Of a stretch of 64,000 bases of DNA, positions 1-8,402 are shown in pieces. A model generated the notes under the pieces. It worked only from the letters and a program-made list of their open reading frames with translations, searched no databases and was not told where the DNA came from. The first letter of the stretch is position 1, and each line of letters starts with the position of its first letter. The stretch is from Fervidobacterium pennivorans DSM 9078 (GTDB lineage: Bacteria > Thermotogota > Thermotogae > Thermotogales > Fervidobacteriaceae): positions 1,513,501 through 1,577,500 of the forward strand of contig NC_017095.1 of NCBI RefSeq assembly GCF_000235405.2. Reading direction: 5' to 3'. The position numbers were made by a program, and so were the translations under genes.

Positions 1-908
1 AACAAACAAACTACATCCAAAACCTCGTCGCTTCAAGGGATAAAGTGAACGAACTTTCAGCATCTTCTGTAAAGTACTTTGAAGAAATCGAAGCACTATA
101 TAAAAACCTCAGTTCTTCGGTGCAAAATGCAGGAAACACTCTTGAGAAACTGCAAAACACGGTTGAATACTTCGAAAGTTTCTTAGATGAAATGGTAAAA
201 ACCTCTTCTTTGCTGGAAGAAACCGTTGGTAAATCAGATAAAGTTATGTCCGATATTATCTCTATATCGGAAAGCAGCAAAGAAAACTTTTCCGAAATCG
301 AAAATATAGTCACAAACTTTAATCAAATGAGCAATAAATTGAAATCAACATTCGATGAGCTTTACAATGACTTTGCAAAAATAAAAGACATTTCGAACCT
401 TATAAAATCCATAGCAGTTCAAACCAACTTACTCTCCCTCAATGCATCTATCGAAGCAGCAAGAGCTGGAGAAGCAGGAAAAAGCTTTGCGGTAGTTGCG
501 AATGAAATTAGAAAACTGGCAAACGAGGCATCTGAGTTCGCAGAACGAATAGAAAACAACATCACATCTATCTCAAACAGATTTGAAGGTTTTTCAGCAG
601 AACTGCTCAATTTGTTTAAAAATGTAGAAATCATAAGCGAAAGTAACAGAAAGTTCTCGGAAGCTATTTACCGATTCTTTGATAGCGTACAGTTGCTAAC
701 CCAAGATTTCGAGAAAGTAGAAGAAACATTTGAAAAACAGTCGTCTGAAATCAGCAATTTAAAAGACAGCATATACGAGATAACAAAAATCTCAGAAGAA
801 TTAAAGCAGGCTTTAGATTTATTTGGCGAAACACAAAAGAAGATAGAAGAAACATTCTCCATCATCATGAACCAAATCGTGGAGGTTCAAAACGCTTTGA
901 AAATTTGA
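1..908 (+). CDS. Methyl-accepting chemotaxis protein, C-terminal part (5' end outside window)
   Basis: The reading frame is open from base 3, so the visible part is the C-terminal half of a longer receptor and the GTG at 45 is not the true start. It shows the long heptad-rich helices of an MCP cytoplasmic signalling domain. The hairpin tip is clear: [20 protein letters not shown] followed by [14 protein letters not shown], the part that in this family contacts CheW and CheA. No sensing domain or membrane segment is visible because the N-terminus is missing. No CheR-docking pentapeptide is seen at the C-terminus. The gene ends 27 bases before purH, which has its own ribosome site, so the two are probably only neighbours. 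Confidence 0.93.
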   Translation, partial: QTNYIQNLVASRDKVNELSASSVKYFEEIEALYKNLSSSVQNAGNTLEKLQNTVEYFESFLDEMVKTSSLLEETVGKSDKVMSDIISISESSKENFSEIENIVTNFNQMSNKLKSTFDELYNDFAKIKDISNLIKSIAVQTNLLSLNASIEAARAGEAGKSFAVVANEIRKLANEASEFAERIENNITSISNRFEGFSAELLNLFKNVEIISESNRKFSEAIYRFFDSVQLLTQDFEKVEETFEKQSSEISNLKDSIYEITKISEELKQALDLFGETQKKIEETFSIIMNQIVEVQNALKI

Positions 909-934
909 AAAATCAACGTGGGGGTGACTTTTTC

Positions 935-2233
935 GTGAATATCAAAAGGGCTTTGATAAGTGTCTCTGATAAGACCGGTGTTGTTGAATTTGCGAAAGAA
1001 CTCCATGCTCGAGGTGTGGAGATAATAAGCACAGGTGGAACGGCAAAACTTTTGGCAGATGCAGGTATCCCTGTGAAGCAAGTTTCAGAAGTAACAGGCT
1101 TTCCTGAAATCCTTGGTGGTCGCGTAAAAACTTTGCACCCTTTTATTTTCGGCGCTATTCTTGCTAACCTCGATGAACAGTCCCATATCGCAGACTTAGA
1201 AGAACACTCCATCGTTCCTATTGATATGGTAGTCGTTAACTTGTACCCATTTGAAGAAGTTCAAAAACAGACACGCGACGAAGATACTTTAATAGAAAAC
1301 ATCGATATCGGCGGCGTTGCACTGTTAAGAGCAGCCGCAAAAAACCACAGAAACGTAGTCGTTGTGTGTGACCCAAACGATTACCAAAAAATCATAAAAT
1401 TGATAGATTCTTGTGGGGACATTCCTCTTCACGATAGAAGAATGTTCGCTCTTAAGGCATTTTATTACACCATGAAATACGATGCCACAATCCATAAAGT
1501 TCTCTCGGAACTATTCGCTTCTGAAAAATATGAACACATGACATTTGAAAAATTCTCCAGTCCTCAAACTAGCTATGAAATCCTCGACGACGTGAACGAA
1601 AAATTTGTAAAGCTCAGTAAATACACAAAACAAGCCACTGCAATAACACTGGGAGCCATTGTTGTTGCAAGTGAACCAGATTTGGTTATTGGATTTAATG
1701 ACTCACTTCCGCTCTCCATGGTCAACTTAAAAGCCTCTGGAGGAAGAATATGCGACCTTACAGGGTCAACGCTTGTTTTGAGAAAACTTACAAACGACAT
1801 GGCGAGGAAACTCAGAGAAAGTACATTCACCACAATCGCATTTGAAGAAATCGAGGATGAAGAATACGCAAAAGATACGCTCAAAGGAAAAGAACTAATT
1901 AGATTTTCTTACACAATCGATATCACTGAAGTTGATAAAATACCGATTGCACAGATGGTTGGAAATATGATGTTGAAAAAAATTGTAAAACCGTGGAATG
2001 TCTTCCAACTACTCCTAAGCTTCATGCCAAAGAACACATTAATCGCTGAGCAAGATGATGGATTCTTCAAATTTGAAATATGTACAAACAATGCATTGGA
2101 AATCCTTGAAAGACTTCTAATTATGACCGAAAAGATGGGAACCAAGATACTAAATATCTATACGAACGCGGAAATTGATAGTTTGTTCACAAAAATTTGT
2201 GGTGAAAGGGCTATTAACATTTTCACTTTCTGA
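935..2233 (+). CDS. purH: Bifunctional AICAR formyltransferase / IMP cyclohydrolase (short form)
   Basis: Catalyses the last two steps of IMP synthesis. The N-terminal methylglyoxal-synthase-like cyclohydrolase domain is recognisable from IKRALISVSDKTGVVEFA, STGGTA and GGRVKTLHP; the rest is the AICAR transformylase part. At about 432 residues it is much shorter than the roughly 510-530 usual in bacteria, as is known for Thermotoga PurH. I chose GTG at 935 because GGGGGTGA at 920-927 lies 7 bases upstream; a TTG at 905 overlapping the previous stop has no such site. No other pur genes are in the window. A terminator follows at 2288, inside the convergent gene. Confidence 0.93.
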   Translation: MNIKRALISVSDKTGVVEFAKELHARGVEIISTGGTAKLLADAGIPVKQVSEVTGFPEILGGRVKTLHPFIFGAILANLDEQSHIADLEEHSIVPIDMVVVNLYPFEEVQKQTRDEDTLIENIDIGGVALLRAAAKNHRNVVVVCDPNDYQKIIKLIDSCGDIPLHDRRMFALKAFYYTMKYDATIHKVLSELFASEKYEHMTFEKFSSPQTSYEILDDVNEKFVKLSKYTKQATAITLGAIVVASEPDLVIGFNDSLPLSMVNLKASGGRICDLTGSTLVLRKLTNDMARKLRESTFTTIAFEEIEDEEYAKDTLKGKELIRFSYTIDITEVDKIPIAQMVGNMMLKKIVKPWNVFQLLLSFMPKNTLIAEQDDGFFKFEICTNNALEILERLLIMTEKMGTKILNIYTNAEIDSLFTKICGERAINIFTF

Positions 2234-2245
2234 AATTAAAAGCCA

Positions 2246-3256
2246 TTAGTTCAATGAGACGGTTTTCAAAATAACCCCCTTAGTCAGGCTTGCGAGCACG
2301 CTCGCAAGCTTTTTTGTTAATTCATACAACCTACCTAATTCTCCTTTTTCTTCCGCTCTTTTGAAATCTTCCATGGATGCTTTTCTTTCGTATAGTATCT
2401 GTCCAAAAACCCTTTTAACTTCCGCATGAATATCAAAAAACATCGAGTAGGAATACATTATCGCTTCATATATCAGTTGTTCATCTGAAACCGGCAGTAT
2501 CAAAGGCTTTGCATCCCTTATCATCTGTCGGAACTCCTCTTTATATTTTGAACTATTTAGCAAGAAAGTCATATAACGATCGTACGTGCTATGCGCATTT
2601 CTAAGAAATTTTCTGATTTTCGGATCGAAGATATATTGGATAAGTTCTGGAACCGTTCCAGGTCTGACATGGTATGGTTGCATTAAATCTTCGAGATAAT
2701 GAAGAGCGTACGCAAGAAACCTGTAGCCCCAATACTCATCTCCCTTTTTAAAAGCTTCACGTGACATCCTGACAAAGTGCAAGAAAGATTTATCACCCTC
2801 AAAGTATTCAAAGAATGAAACCTTCAGATATGCATGCCTATTCGCTTGTGTATCTCCGATTAAGTTTCTTAAAATCTCTGATTGTTCAACAAAATCCATA
2901 CCGTTATCTGGGAAGCAAGCATATACAAGAAATACAGCCCATACAGGAAGTCTACCATCTTGAACAAGTTGATTTGGCGAAAAGCTTATTCCACTTTTTC
3001 TTACCAAATCTTCGTCAATATTTATCCTTGCCTTATCCGTCAGGATAAGATCTTCTGTCACATACCTTTGTCCATTGTAAGCTCGTTTCTCCAAATAAGT
3101 GTATTGCCTTATCTCAACAAGCCTTTGATAATCAAATTCCGGAATAGATGTAACAACCAAAAACGTGAAAACATCGTGACCTCCCCATGCTAAAATTATG
3201 CAAGAGGATACCAGGAGCACCATTACAATCGTAATCAATATTATATAACTCTTCAT
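2246..3256 (-). CDS. Predicted secreted zinc-dependent phospholipase C / S1-P1 nuclease-fold protein
   Basis: About 336 residues with an N-terminal signal peptide (MKSYIILITIVMVLLVSSC...) followed by AWGGHDVF. A tryptophan directly after the cleavage site, used as a zinc ligand, is typical of the zinc-dependent phospholipase C and S1/P1 nuclease fold. Further in, ALHYLEDLMQPYH fits the family signature HYxxDxxxPxH, and NAHSTYDRYM fits the later H-x-x-[FY]-[DE] zinc site. It therefore probably acts outside the membrane as a phosphodiesterase on lipids or nucleic acids; the substrate cannot be told. Start: ATG at 3256 with GGAAGGTG upstream; an in-frame GTG at 3265 overlaps that site. Divergent from the YhaO-like gene. 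Confidence 0.6.
   Translation of the reverse strand: MKSYIILITIVMVLLVSSCIILAWGGHDVFTFLVVTSIPEFDYQRLVEIRQYTYLEKRAYNGQRYVTEDLILTDKARINIDEDLVRKSGISFSPNQLVQDGRLPVWAVFLVYACFPDNGMDFVEQSEILRNLIGDTQANRHAYLKVSFFEYFEGDKSFLHFVRMSREAFKKGDEYWGYRFLAYALHYLEDLMQPYHVRPGTVPELIQYIFDPKIRKFLRNAHSTYDRYMTFLLNSSKYKEEFRQMIRDAKPLILPVSDEQLIYEAIMYSYSMFFDIHAEVKRVFGQILYERKASMEDFKRAEEKGELGRLYELTKKLASVLASLTKGVILKTVSLN
2288..2315 (+). terminator. Intrinsic terminator of purH, inside the convergent CDS
   Basis: A perfect 9-bp stem, GCTTGCGAG (2288-2296) and CTCGCAAGC (2301-2309), with loop CACG, is followed by six T on the plus strand. It lies 55 bases after the purH stop and within the last codons of the minus-strand gene ending at 2246. 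Confidence 0.85.
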
Positions 3257-3288
3257 CAAAAACACCTTCCTTAACTTCTTGTATCATG

Positions 3289-3297
3289 ATTATACCA
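3289..3297 (-). promoter_or_regulatory. Extended -10 promoter element for the phospholipase-like gene
   Basis: Minus strand reads TGGTATAAT, a perfect -10 hexamer with a TGn extension, 33 bases before the ATG at 3256. No good -35 box is seen. Confidence 0.55.
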
Positions 3298-3326
3298 TCA
3301 GAAATGTCAGAAAATGCCAACCTGGG

Positions 3327-3335
3327 TGTTATAAT
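3327..3335 (+). promoter_or_regulatory. Extended -10 promoter element for the YhaO/YhaN-like genes
   Basis: TGTTATAAT, 50 bases before the GTG at 3385 and about 30 bases from the divergent -10 at 3289, so the two promoters lie back to back. Confidence 0.5.
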
Positions 3336-3384
3336 ACATGTGTATACTTAAAAACAATCATTAAAATACACCGAGGTGATTGCC

Positions 3385-4452
3385 GTGAAAATTCTTCATA
3401 CATCCGATTTGCATCTAAGAACGGACACACCTGAAAGATGGGAAGCACTTGAACTCATAGTGAACAAAGCAAAGGAGAATTCAGTTGATGTTTTGGTAAT
3501 CTGCGGAGACTTATTTGATAGCAAGGAAGACGCCATGAAAAGTTACGAAAAGCTAAGAAAAATATTCTCGCAAGCATCTTTTCAAACTTTAATTCTTCCC
3601 GGCAACCATGATGAAAAATTCTACGAAGACGGGCTTTATCTTGGAAACAACGTCACTATTATCTCGAGTGAAAACAATGTCTTTGAATTTGGTGATGTGA
3701 AAATAATCGCCATTCCATTTAAGAAGGAATACTCATCTTCTAAGGAAACAATTAAGATAATTCACGAAGCTAACACATATACATCTCACACCAAGCCAAA
3801 CATCCTACTTTTCCATGGAGAGCTGATAGCACCATTCTATGAACCTGACGACTTTGGTGAAAGAGGTCGTTACATGCCTATAGATTTGAATATCTTCAAA
3901 TCACTTAATTTTCAGTATATTCTGGCAGGGCATTTTCACACAAAACTCAGCATATTGAAAGCCTCTGATAAATTCTTTGTTTATTCCGGTTCACCCGTAT
4001 CTATCACAAAAAAAGAAAGGGGCAAAAGAAAAGTTAATCTACTGGAAGTAGGCAAAGAGCCAAAAGAATTAGAGATCGAATCATTCTATTACGAAGAATT
4101 CGAAATCAGACTAAGCATATTTGATGACCACAATCCCATCAACAAATTCACAGAAGAACTAAAAAGCTTCAACATCCCACCAAACTGCTCACCCATCTTT
4201 AAAATAACCGGTCACTTCGATGGTGCGAAACACGCTCTTAGCGAATCAGAATTAAACTACAAACTACAAACGCTTGCGAAAAACTTCAACACAAAATCTG
4301 AAGTCGAATTTTTAGCAAAGGACCTGGGAAGACTTAGCAACAACCCGATATTCGAAAAAATACTCGAGAAGGTTCGAAAAATAAACGATGAAGAACTCAA
4401 CGAAGAAGACAAAAGACAACTCATCGAGATATTCATTAACGCTATGATATGA
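3385..4452 (+). CDS. Metallophosphoesterase, YhaO/SbcD-like DNA exonuclease subunit
   Basis: About 355 residues. The N-terminal calcineurin-like phosphoesterase motifs are in order: ILHTSDLHLR, VICGDLFDSKED, LPGNHDE, LFHGE and LAGHFH, which carry the two-metal ligands. This is the Mre11/SbcD/YhaO nuclease family. The next gene encodes the SMC-like ATPase partner, starting 30 bases later, so they form a two-gene operon and presumably a complex for DNA-end processing. Start: GTG at 3385 with GAGGTGAT at 3373-3380; the GTG at 3376 is part of that ribosome site. The partner has the YhaN type of membrane-like insert, so I favour the YhaO/YhaN pair over classical SbcCD. Confidence 0.88.
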   Translation: MKILHTSDLHLRTDTPERWEALELIVNKAKENSVDVLVICGDLFDSKEDAMKSYEKLRKIFSQASFQTLILPGNHDEKFYEDGLYLGNNVTIISSENNVFEFGDVKIIAIPFKKEYSSSKETIKIIHEANTYTSHTKPNILLFHGELIAPFYEPDDFGERGRYMPIDLNIFKSLNFQYILAGHFHTKLSILKASDKFFVYSGSPVSITKKERGKRKVNLLEVGKEPKELEIESFYYEEFEIRLSIFDDHNPINKFTEELKSFNIPPNCSPIFKITGHFDGAKHALSESELNYKLQTLAKNFNTKSEVEFLAKDLGRLSNNPIFEKILEKVRKINDEELNEEDKRQLIEIFINAMI

Positions 4453-4482
4453 AAATAAACTCCTACCGGGAGGGGAACTATT

Positions 4483-6888
4483 GTGAGAATAAAAGAATTC
4501 CACATTAGGAAATACGGGCCTATAATGCTTTCAAAATCATTCCAGCTGGGTAATTTCACAATATTCTACGGAAAAAACGAAAGTGGAAAGACGTTAACAA
4601 TAGAGGCCATTCTGAAAATACTTGTCGGTAAAAAAGAGGCAAAGGAAAAATATTACGAAAACATTGACCGAGTAAAAGAATTTCCCGCTGGTTATCTCAT
4701 CTTGGAAGATGGTGAGAGGTCAGTTCGTGTAGAAAATGGAGAATTTTTAAGACAGTTCAATTTATCCCACGAAGAACTGAAGAACACAATCATCATTCGA
4801 AACAGCGATTTGAGTATCGAAACCCCTCAAAAAAGCAAAGAATCAGACATATACAGCATAGTCACTGAGAAACTGGTAGGTTCAAGGATATCAGAAATTC
4901 AGTCCATTAGAGCAAGAATTTTGGAAAACAGTATCATCACAGAAAGCGGAATATTTAAAGACCAAAAAGACGCAAGGTACAAACAGCGCTACGAAAAAGC
5001 AAGGGCTGTAATCCAAGAAATAAATGCACTATTACCTTCTCTTGAAAGTGCCGATTACTTCGAAATAGAAGAAAAAATAACAAAAATACAATCGGAAATC
5101 GAACTATTGAAGAAAAAACTAAACACTTTGGAAATTGTGAAACAAGAAAACCTTTGCAACGAACTACTAGAAGATATCCATAAACTCGAGTCGGTGGTAG
5201 AAAAGCTAAAAGAATACGAACCTTACACAAGCGAAAAATTGCAAAAACTAATCGAACTCGAAAACGAAATCAAAAACCATGAGGCAAGGGTAGAAGAACT
5301 AACAAAAAGAGCGGAACAAACAAAAGAATCTCTCACAAAAATTACAAGCGAGCTATCGGATATACAAAAGAACATTCCAAGGATACGAGAACAATCCGAA
5401 ATTGCAGCAAAAATAAAGGAAAAAATTTTGATTTACGAATCACAAGATTCAAGGTTTGAACAGTTAAAACGCAACAAAACTCTCTGGCTCATTTTAACTA
5501 TCTTTATGCTCATCGCTGGAACATTTTCTCTTGTCTTCGCACCAGGGGCTGTCCTCAAAAGCGCGCTTTCTTCCCTTTTCTATGGAATTTCTATCTTCAT
5601 GCTGTTAAAAACTTTCGAAGCAGTTAAATTAATCAACAACGTGGAACAAACTCTGAGAGAAATTCTAAAAGATGCAACCGAACTTTTCAGAATGCCATTC
5701 AATGATGTTACTGAAGTTAAAGCCAGATGCCTGGAAGCTGAATCACAGTACAAAGAAATCCTCCAAAGAGAAAGCCAACTCAGAACAAGTCAAATCGAAA
5801 TTGAAAATAGCAAAAGTAGTTTACACACCGAACTCGAAAGTCAGCAAAACGCACTTTCAAAAGCTCAAAGAGAGAGGGAGGAACTATTAAATCTATTATC
5901 TGTAAAATCACCTGATGAATTAAGACAAAAACTTGACGAAAAATCAAAACTCGAAGGACAGTACCAAGCACTAAAATCCCAAATCCTCACGAAATTGAAA
6001 ACCTTCGCTGTTAAGTTTAACGAACTTCCAAACGACTTACCAGAACTGTTCGATACGGACGCAATTCGAAACTTAGAAAACCTAAAAGATATTATACACA
6101 ATTATCTGAAGGAGCTCAGTATCAGCAAATCAAAAGAAACCAAAGAAACAAGAGAACCTGTCGAATTAGTCGAATCAGAGGAAGCGATAAAAAGTAAAAT
6201 TGACCAACTCCAAAAAGAACTGGAAATCCTAAAAAACAATCAAAGACAACAGCAAGAGAATATGAAATTTATCCTCATTAAAGTCCAAGAATCAAAGCTA
6301 ATAGACAGTCTATTCGACGAAATACCAGACGTTGTATACAAATCACACCTTGAAAAACTTAAATCACAACTTGAGAAGTTAATTACCTGCATGGATAAAC
6401 GAAAGAAAATCGAACTAACCGCTCTTAAGATACTCCAAGAAACCGAGGAGGAAGAAAAGAAAAACATATCCGACATCTTCAAACAAAGCAACCTAATAAA
6501 GCTCTTCACAGAGATTACTGATGGACGTTACGTAGATGTCGCATACGAAAGTAACCAAGGTAGCGGCAAAATAAAAGTCAAAGATATATCCGGAATCGAA
6601 TTTACACCCGAACAACTCTCAGCAGGCACTTACGACCAACTTTACTTTTCTATTAGACTCGCACTTGCAGAACATCTCTTTGGAAAAAACAGCGGTGAAA
6701 AAGCCTTCTTTATCCTCGATGACCCGTTCGTAAAATACGACAGAAACCGTCTTGAAAAACAAATCAAAAAGCTTGTGGACTTATCAAATCAAGGCTGGCA
6801 GTTTCTGTATTTCACGGCAAAAGACGAAGTTATTGAAATAGGTGAAAAAATCGGTATCGATATTATCAAACTTGAGGAATTTATATAG
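4483..6888 (+). CDS. YhaN/Rad50-like coiled-coil ATPase with central hydrophobic hairpin
   Basis: 801 residues. Walker A GKNESGKT lies near residue 30, long charged coiled coils fill the middle, the ABC-type signature LSAGTYDQLYFSIRLALAE lies near residue 711, and Walker B FFILDDPF is near 741. This is the arrangement of SMC/Rad50-type ATPases. Near residues 332-375 two hydrophobic stretches (LWLILTIFMLIAGTFSLVF and a second ending in FYGISIFMLL) interrupt the coiled coil. Such a pair of membrane-like segments is known for YhaN-type proteins and absent from SbcC. It may tether the nuclease complex to the membrane. Start GTG 4483 follows GGGAGGGG. No terminator is seen before the downstream insertion sequence. 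Confidence 0.85.
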   Translation: MRIKEFHIRKYGPIMLSKSFQLGNFTIFYGKNESGKTLTIEAILKILVGKKEAKEKYYENIDRVKEFPAGYLILEDGERSVRVENGEFLRQFNLSHEELKNTIIIRNSDLSIETPQKSKESDIYSIVTEKLVGSRISEIQSIRARILENSIITESGIFKDQKDARYKQRYEKARAVIQEINALLPSLESADYFEIEEKITKIQSEIELLKKKLNTLEIVKQENLCNELLEDIHKLESVVEKLKEYEPYTSEKLQKLIELENEIKNHEARVEELTKRAEQTKESLTKITSELSDIQKNIPRIREQSEIAAKIKEKILIYESQDSRFEQLKRNKTLWLILTIFMLIAGTFSLVFAPGAVLKSALSSLFYGISIFMLLKTFEAVKLINNVEQTLREILKDATELFRMPFNDVTEVKARCLEAESQYKEILQRESQLRTSQIEIENSKSSLHTELESQQNALSKAQREREELLNLLSVKSPDELRQKLDEKSKLEGQYQALKSQILTKLKTFAVKFNELPNDLPELFDTDAIRNLENLKDIIHNYLKELSISKSKETKETREPVELVESEEAIKSKIDQLQKELEILKNNQRQQQENMKFILIKVQESKLIDSLFDEIPDVVYKSHLEKLKSQLEKLITCMDKRKKIELTALKILQETEEEEKKNISDIFKQSNLIKLFTEITDGRYVDVAYESNQGSGKIKVKDISGIEFTPEQLSAGTYDQLYFSIRLALAEHLFGKNSGEKAFFILDDPFVKYDRNRLEKQIKKLVDLSNQGWQFLYFTAKDEVIEIGEKIGIDIIKLEEFI

Positions 6889-6960
6889 GAAAGGTGACAC
6901 CAAAAAAAGTAAATGATAGAATTTAAAACGGCGAGCTCGAAATATACAAAAACACGGGAG

Positions 6961-8178
6961 TCAACTATGTAAAATTAAATTTTGAGTAGAAGACGAAAAT
7001 GTATGATCGATGTTGAATTTCTCGCGCTTTTTCATCATAGCAAATATCGTCCTTAGCAATTTGTGCGCTACACTCATCATCGCTTTTTTGTATACTAACC
7101 CTTGCGCTCGTTTTCTTTGAAAATATGCTTTAAAATATTCGTTGTGTCTCACTACATTCACACTCATCAGCCAAATTATTCGTCTCAGGTGTGCATTGCC
7201 CCTTTTGGATATACGGCTTTCTCCTTTGTGTTTGCCTGATTCATCTACGCTTGGGTCAAGCCCACAATAGGCAATTAGTTTTTTGTAAGTGCTAAATCTT
7301 GAAATATCGCCAACTTCGGCAAGAAAATACAGTGCGCTATTTTCACCAATTCCGTCAATGGACGTGAGTATTTCAACATCTTGATTAAGCGAAGCACATT
7401 TGCAATATTCTTTGAGCATCTCATCAAACTCATTAAGTTGCTGTTGTAAAAATCGAAGTTCCTTGATAGTTTGAATAAGAATCTTCTCTTTCACTGGCCA
7501 ATACTGAGCGATGGAGTTGTTAGCAAGCTCTTTAAGAGTTTCTGGGGTAAGTTTTAACTTTCTACCGATTGTTTTTGAAAAGAAAACACGTAGAGAATCA
7601 ATGGAGGCTTTTTGGATAGCTTTAGCAGAAGGGAAAGAAGAAAGCAAATCCAAGATAGCATCATTGTAGATGTTGGTCACTTTTTCAAGTTCAGGGAAGA
7701 GGAGAGAAAGAAGCTTTTCGATGTCGTTTTTGACTCTTGAGATTTGATGAGTGATGCTTTCCTTTTTCCTTGCAATATCCCGAAAATCTGAGTTGAGGAA
7801 AGAAGAAGTAGGAAGAATGTGATGGGTATAGAAGATGGTAAGAGCAATAGAGCGAGCATCGATTTTGTCAGTTTTAGTTTTCCTAAGCCCAACGGGAAGA
7901 GATTTGTTAACAAGCAAAGGATTAAGAACGACACAAGAGAAATCATTGAGAGAGAGGAAAGAAAGAAGGTTAAGATGGTAACAGCCAGTAGACTCCATAG
8001 CGATAAGGACAGAAGACTTAGGGAAAACGGAGAGCTTTTGAACAAAGGAGGAAAACCCTTGTTTGGACATATCGAAAGCAGATTCGAAGATGATAGAATT
8101 AGGATTTTGGATAGCACAGGCGTTGAACTTATGCTTGGAGATGTCAATACCGACAAAGATGGAGAAGTTTTGAGACAT
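6961..8178 (-). CDS. IS110-family transposase (RNA-guided DEDD recombinase)
   Basis: 405 residues, apparently intact. The N-terminal RuvC-like DEDD domain shows FVGIDISKHK (D), VLIAMESTGCYH (E) and KTDKIDARSIA (D, D). The C-terminal Transposase_20 domain is recognisable from LTSIDGIGENSALYFLAEVG and the AYCGLDP...SRISKRGNAHLRR block, which holds the catalytic serine in this family. A coiled-coil-like linker joins them. The protein catalyses excision to a circle and site-specific insertion, guided by a bridge RNA encoded in the non-coding end. Start ATG 8178 has AAGGAGG upstream. Long overlapping frames on both strands between 7677 and 8310 are shadows of this gene. Confidence 0.93.
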   Translation of the reverse strand: MSQNFSIFVGIDISKHKFNACAIQNPNSIIFESAFDMSKQGFSSFVQKLSVFPKSSVLIAMESTGCYHLNLLSFLSLNDFSCVVLNPLLVNKSLPVGLRKTKTDKIDARSIALTIFYTHHILPTSSFLNSDFRDIARKKESITHQISRVKNDIEKLLSLLFPELEKVTNIYNDAILDLLSSFPSAKAIQKASIDSLRVFFSKTIGRKLKLTPETLKELANNSIAQYWPVKEKILIQTIKELRFLQQQLNEFDEMLKEYCKCASLNQDVEILTSIDGIGENSALYFLAEVGDISRFSTYKKLIAYCGLDPSVDESGKHKGESRISKRGNAHLRRIIWLMSVNVVRHNEYFKAYFQRKRAQGLVYKKAMMSVAHKLLRTIFAMMKKREKFNIDHTFSSSTQNLILHS

Positions 8179-8350
8179 ACTAAAACCTCCTTTCGATTGA
8201 ATAGGTTAAAAGGCGAGGGCAGGGGCCTGCTGAACCAAACCTCCAGTGTGACGAGGGTTAAAAACCCAACCAACTTATCATGGTTAAAGGCAGGCGACAG
8301 ACTCCCGTAATGGCTTGAAAGCCAAGGGACACTAAGTCGTCCTGCCCTGC
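8179..8350 (-). ncRNA. Candidate bridge RNA in the 5' non-coding end of the IS110 element
   Basis: About 170 bases upstream of the transposase have no ORF but several hairpins when read on the minus strand: TGGCTT-TC-AAGCCA (8311-8324), GGGTTttTAACCC-type (about 8255-8267) and a GC-rich pair around GCAGG/CCTGC (about 8217-8230). IS110-group elements are known to encode a structured bridge RNA of similar length here, with loops that pair to target and donor DNA. The transcript would contain ACGGGAGUC, complementary to the GACTCCCGT at the opposite end of the element. Position, length and structure fit. Loop assignment and RNA ends are inference. Confidence 0.6.
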
Positions 8351-8402
8351 CTATTTTTTGACTAAAATATTTATACCATACTTTTACGTAGGAGGAGATA
8401 TC

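Larger units (their letters stand above)
6950..8350 (-). mobile_element. IS110-family insertion sequence (ends approximate)
   Basis: A single DEDD-type transposase gene is followed by a very short 3' end and preceded by about 170 bases of non-coding DNA rich in hairpins. That asymmetry is typical of the IS110 group. ACGGGAGTC at 6954-6962 and GACTCCCGT at 8302-8310 are the only matching near-terminal sequences, in inverted orientation. IS110 elements usually lack terminal inverted repeats and make no fixed target duplication, so the true ends cannot be read from one copy. The element sits between the YhaN-like gene and galE without breaking either. Confidence 0.8.

Noticed and set aside
905-934. 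purH start at TTG 905
   Set aside because: The ribosome site GGGGGTGA is at 920-927, placing the start at GTG 935, which also begins the conserved domain.
7677-8310. Long ORFs overlapping the transposase on both strands (198 and 163 codons)
   Set aside because: Low-complexity Leu/Ser-rich or charged translations in other frames of a clear IS110 transposase; they are shadows.
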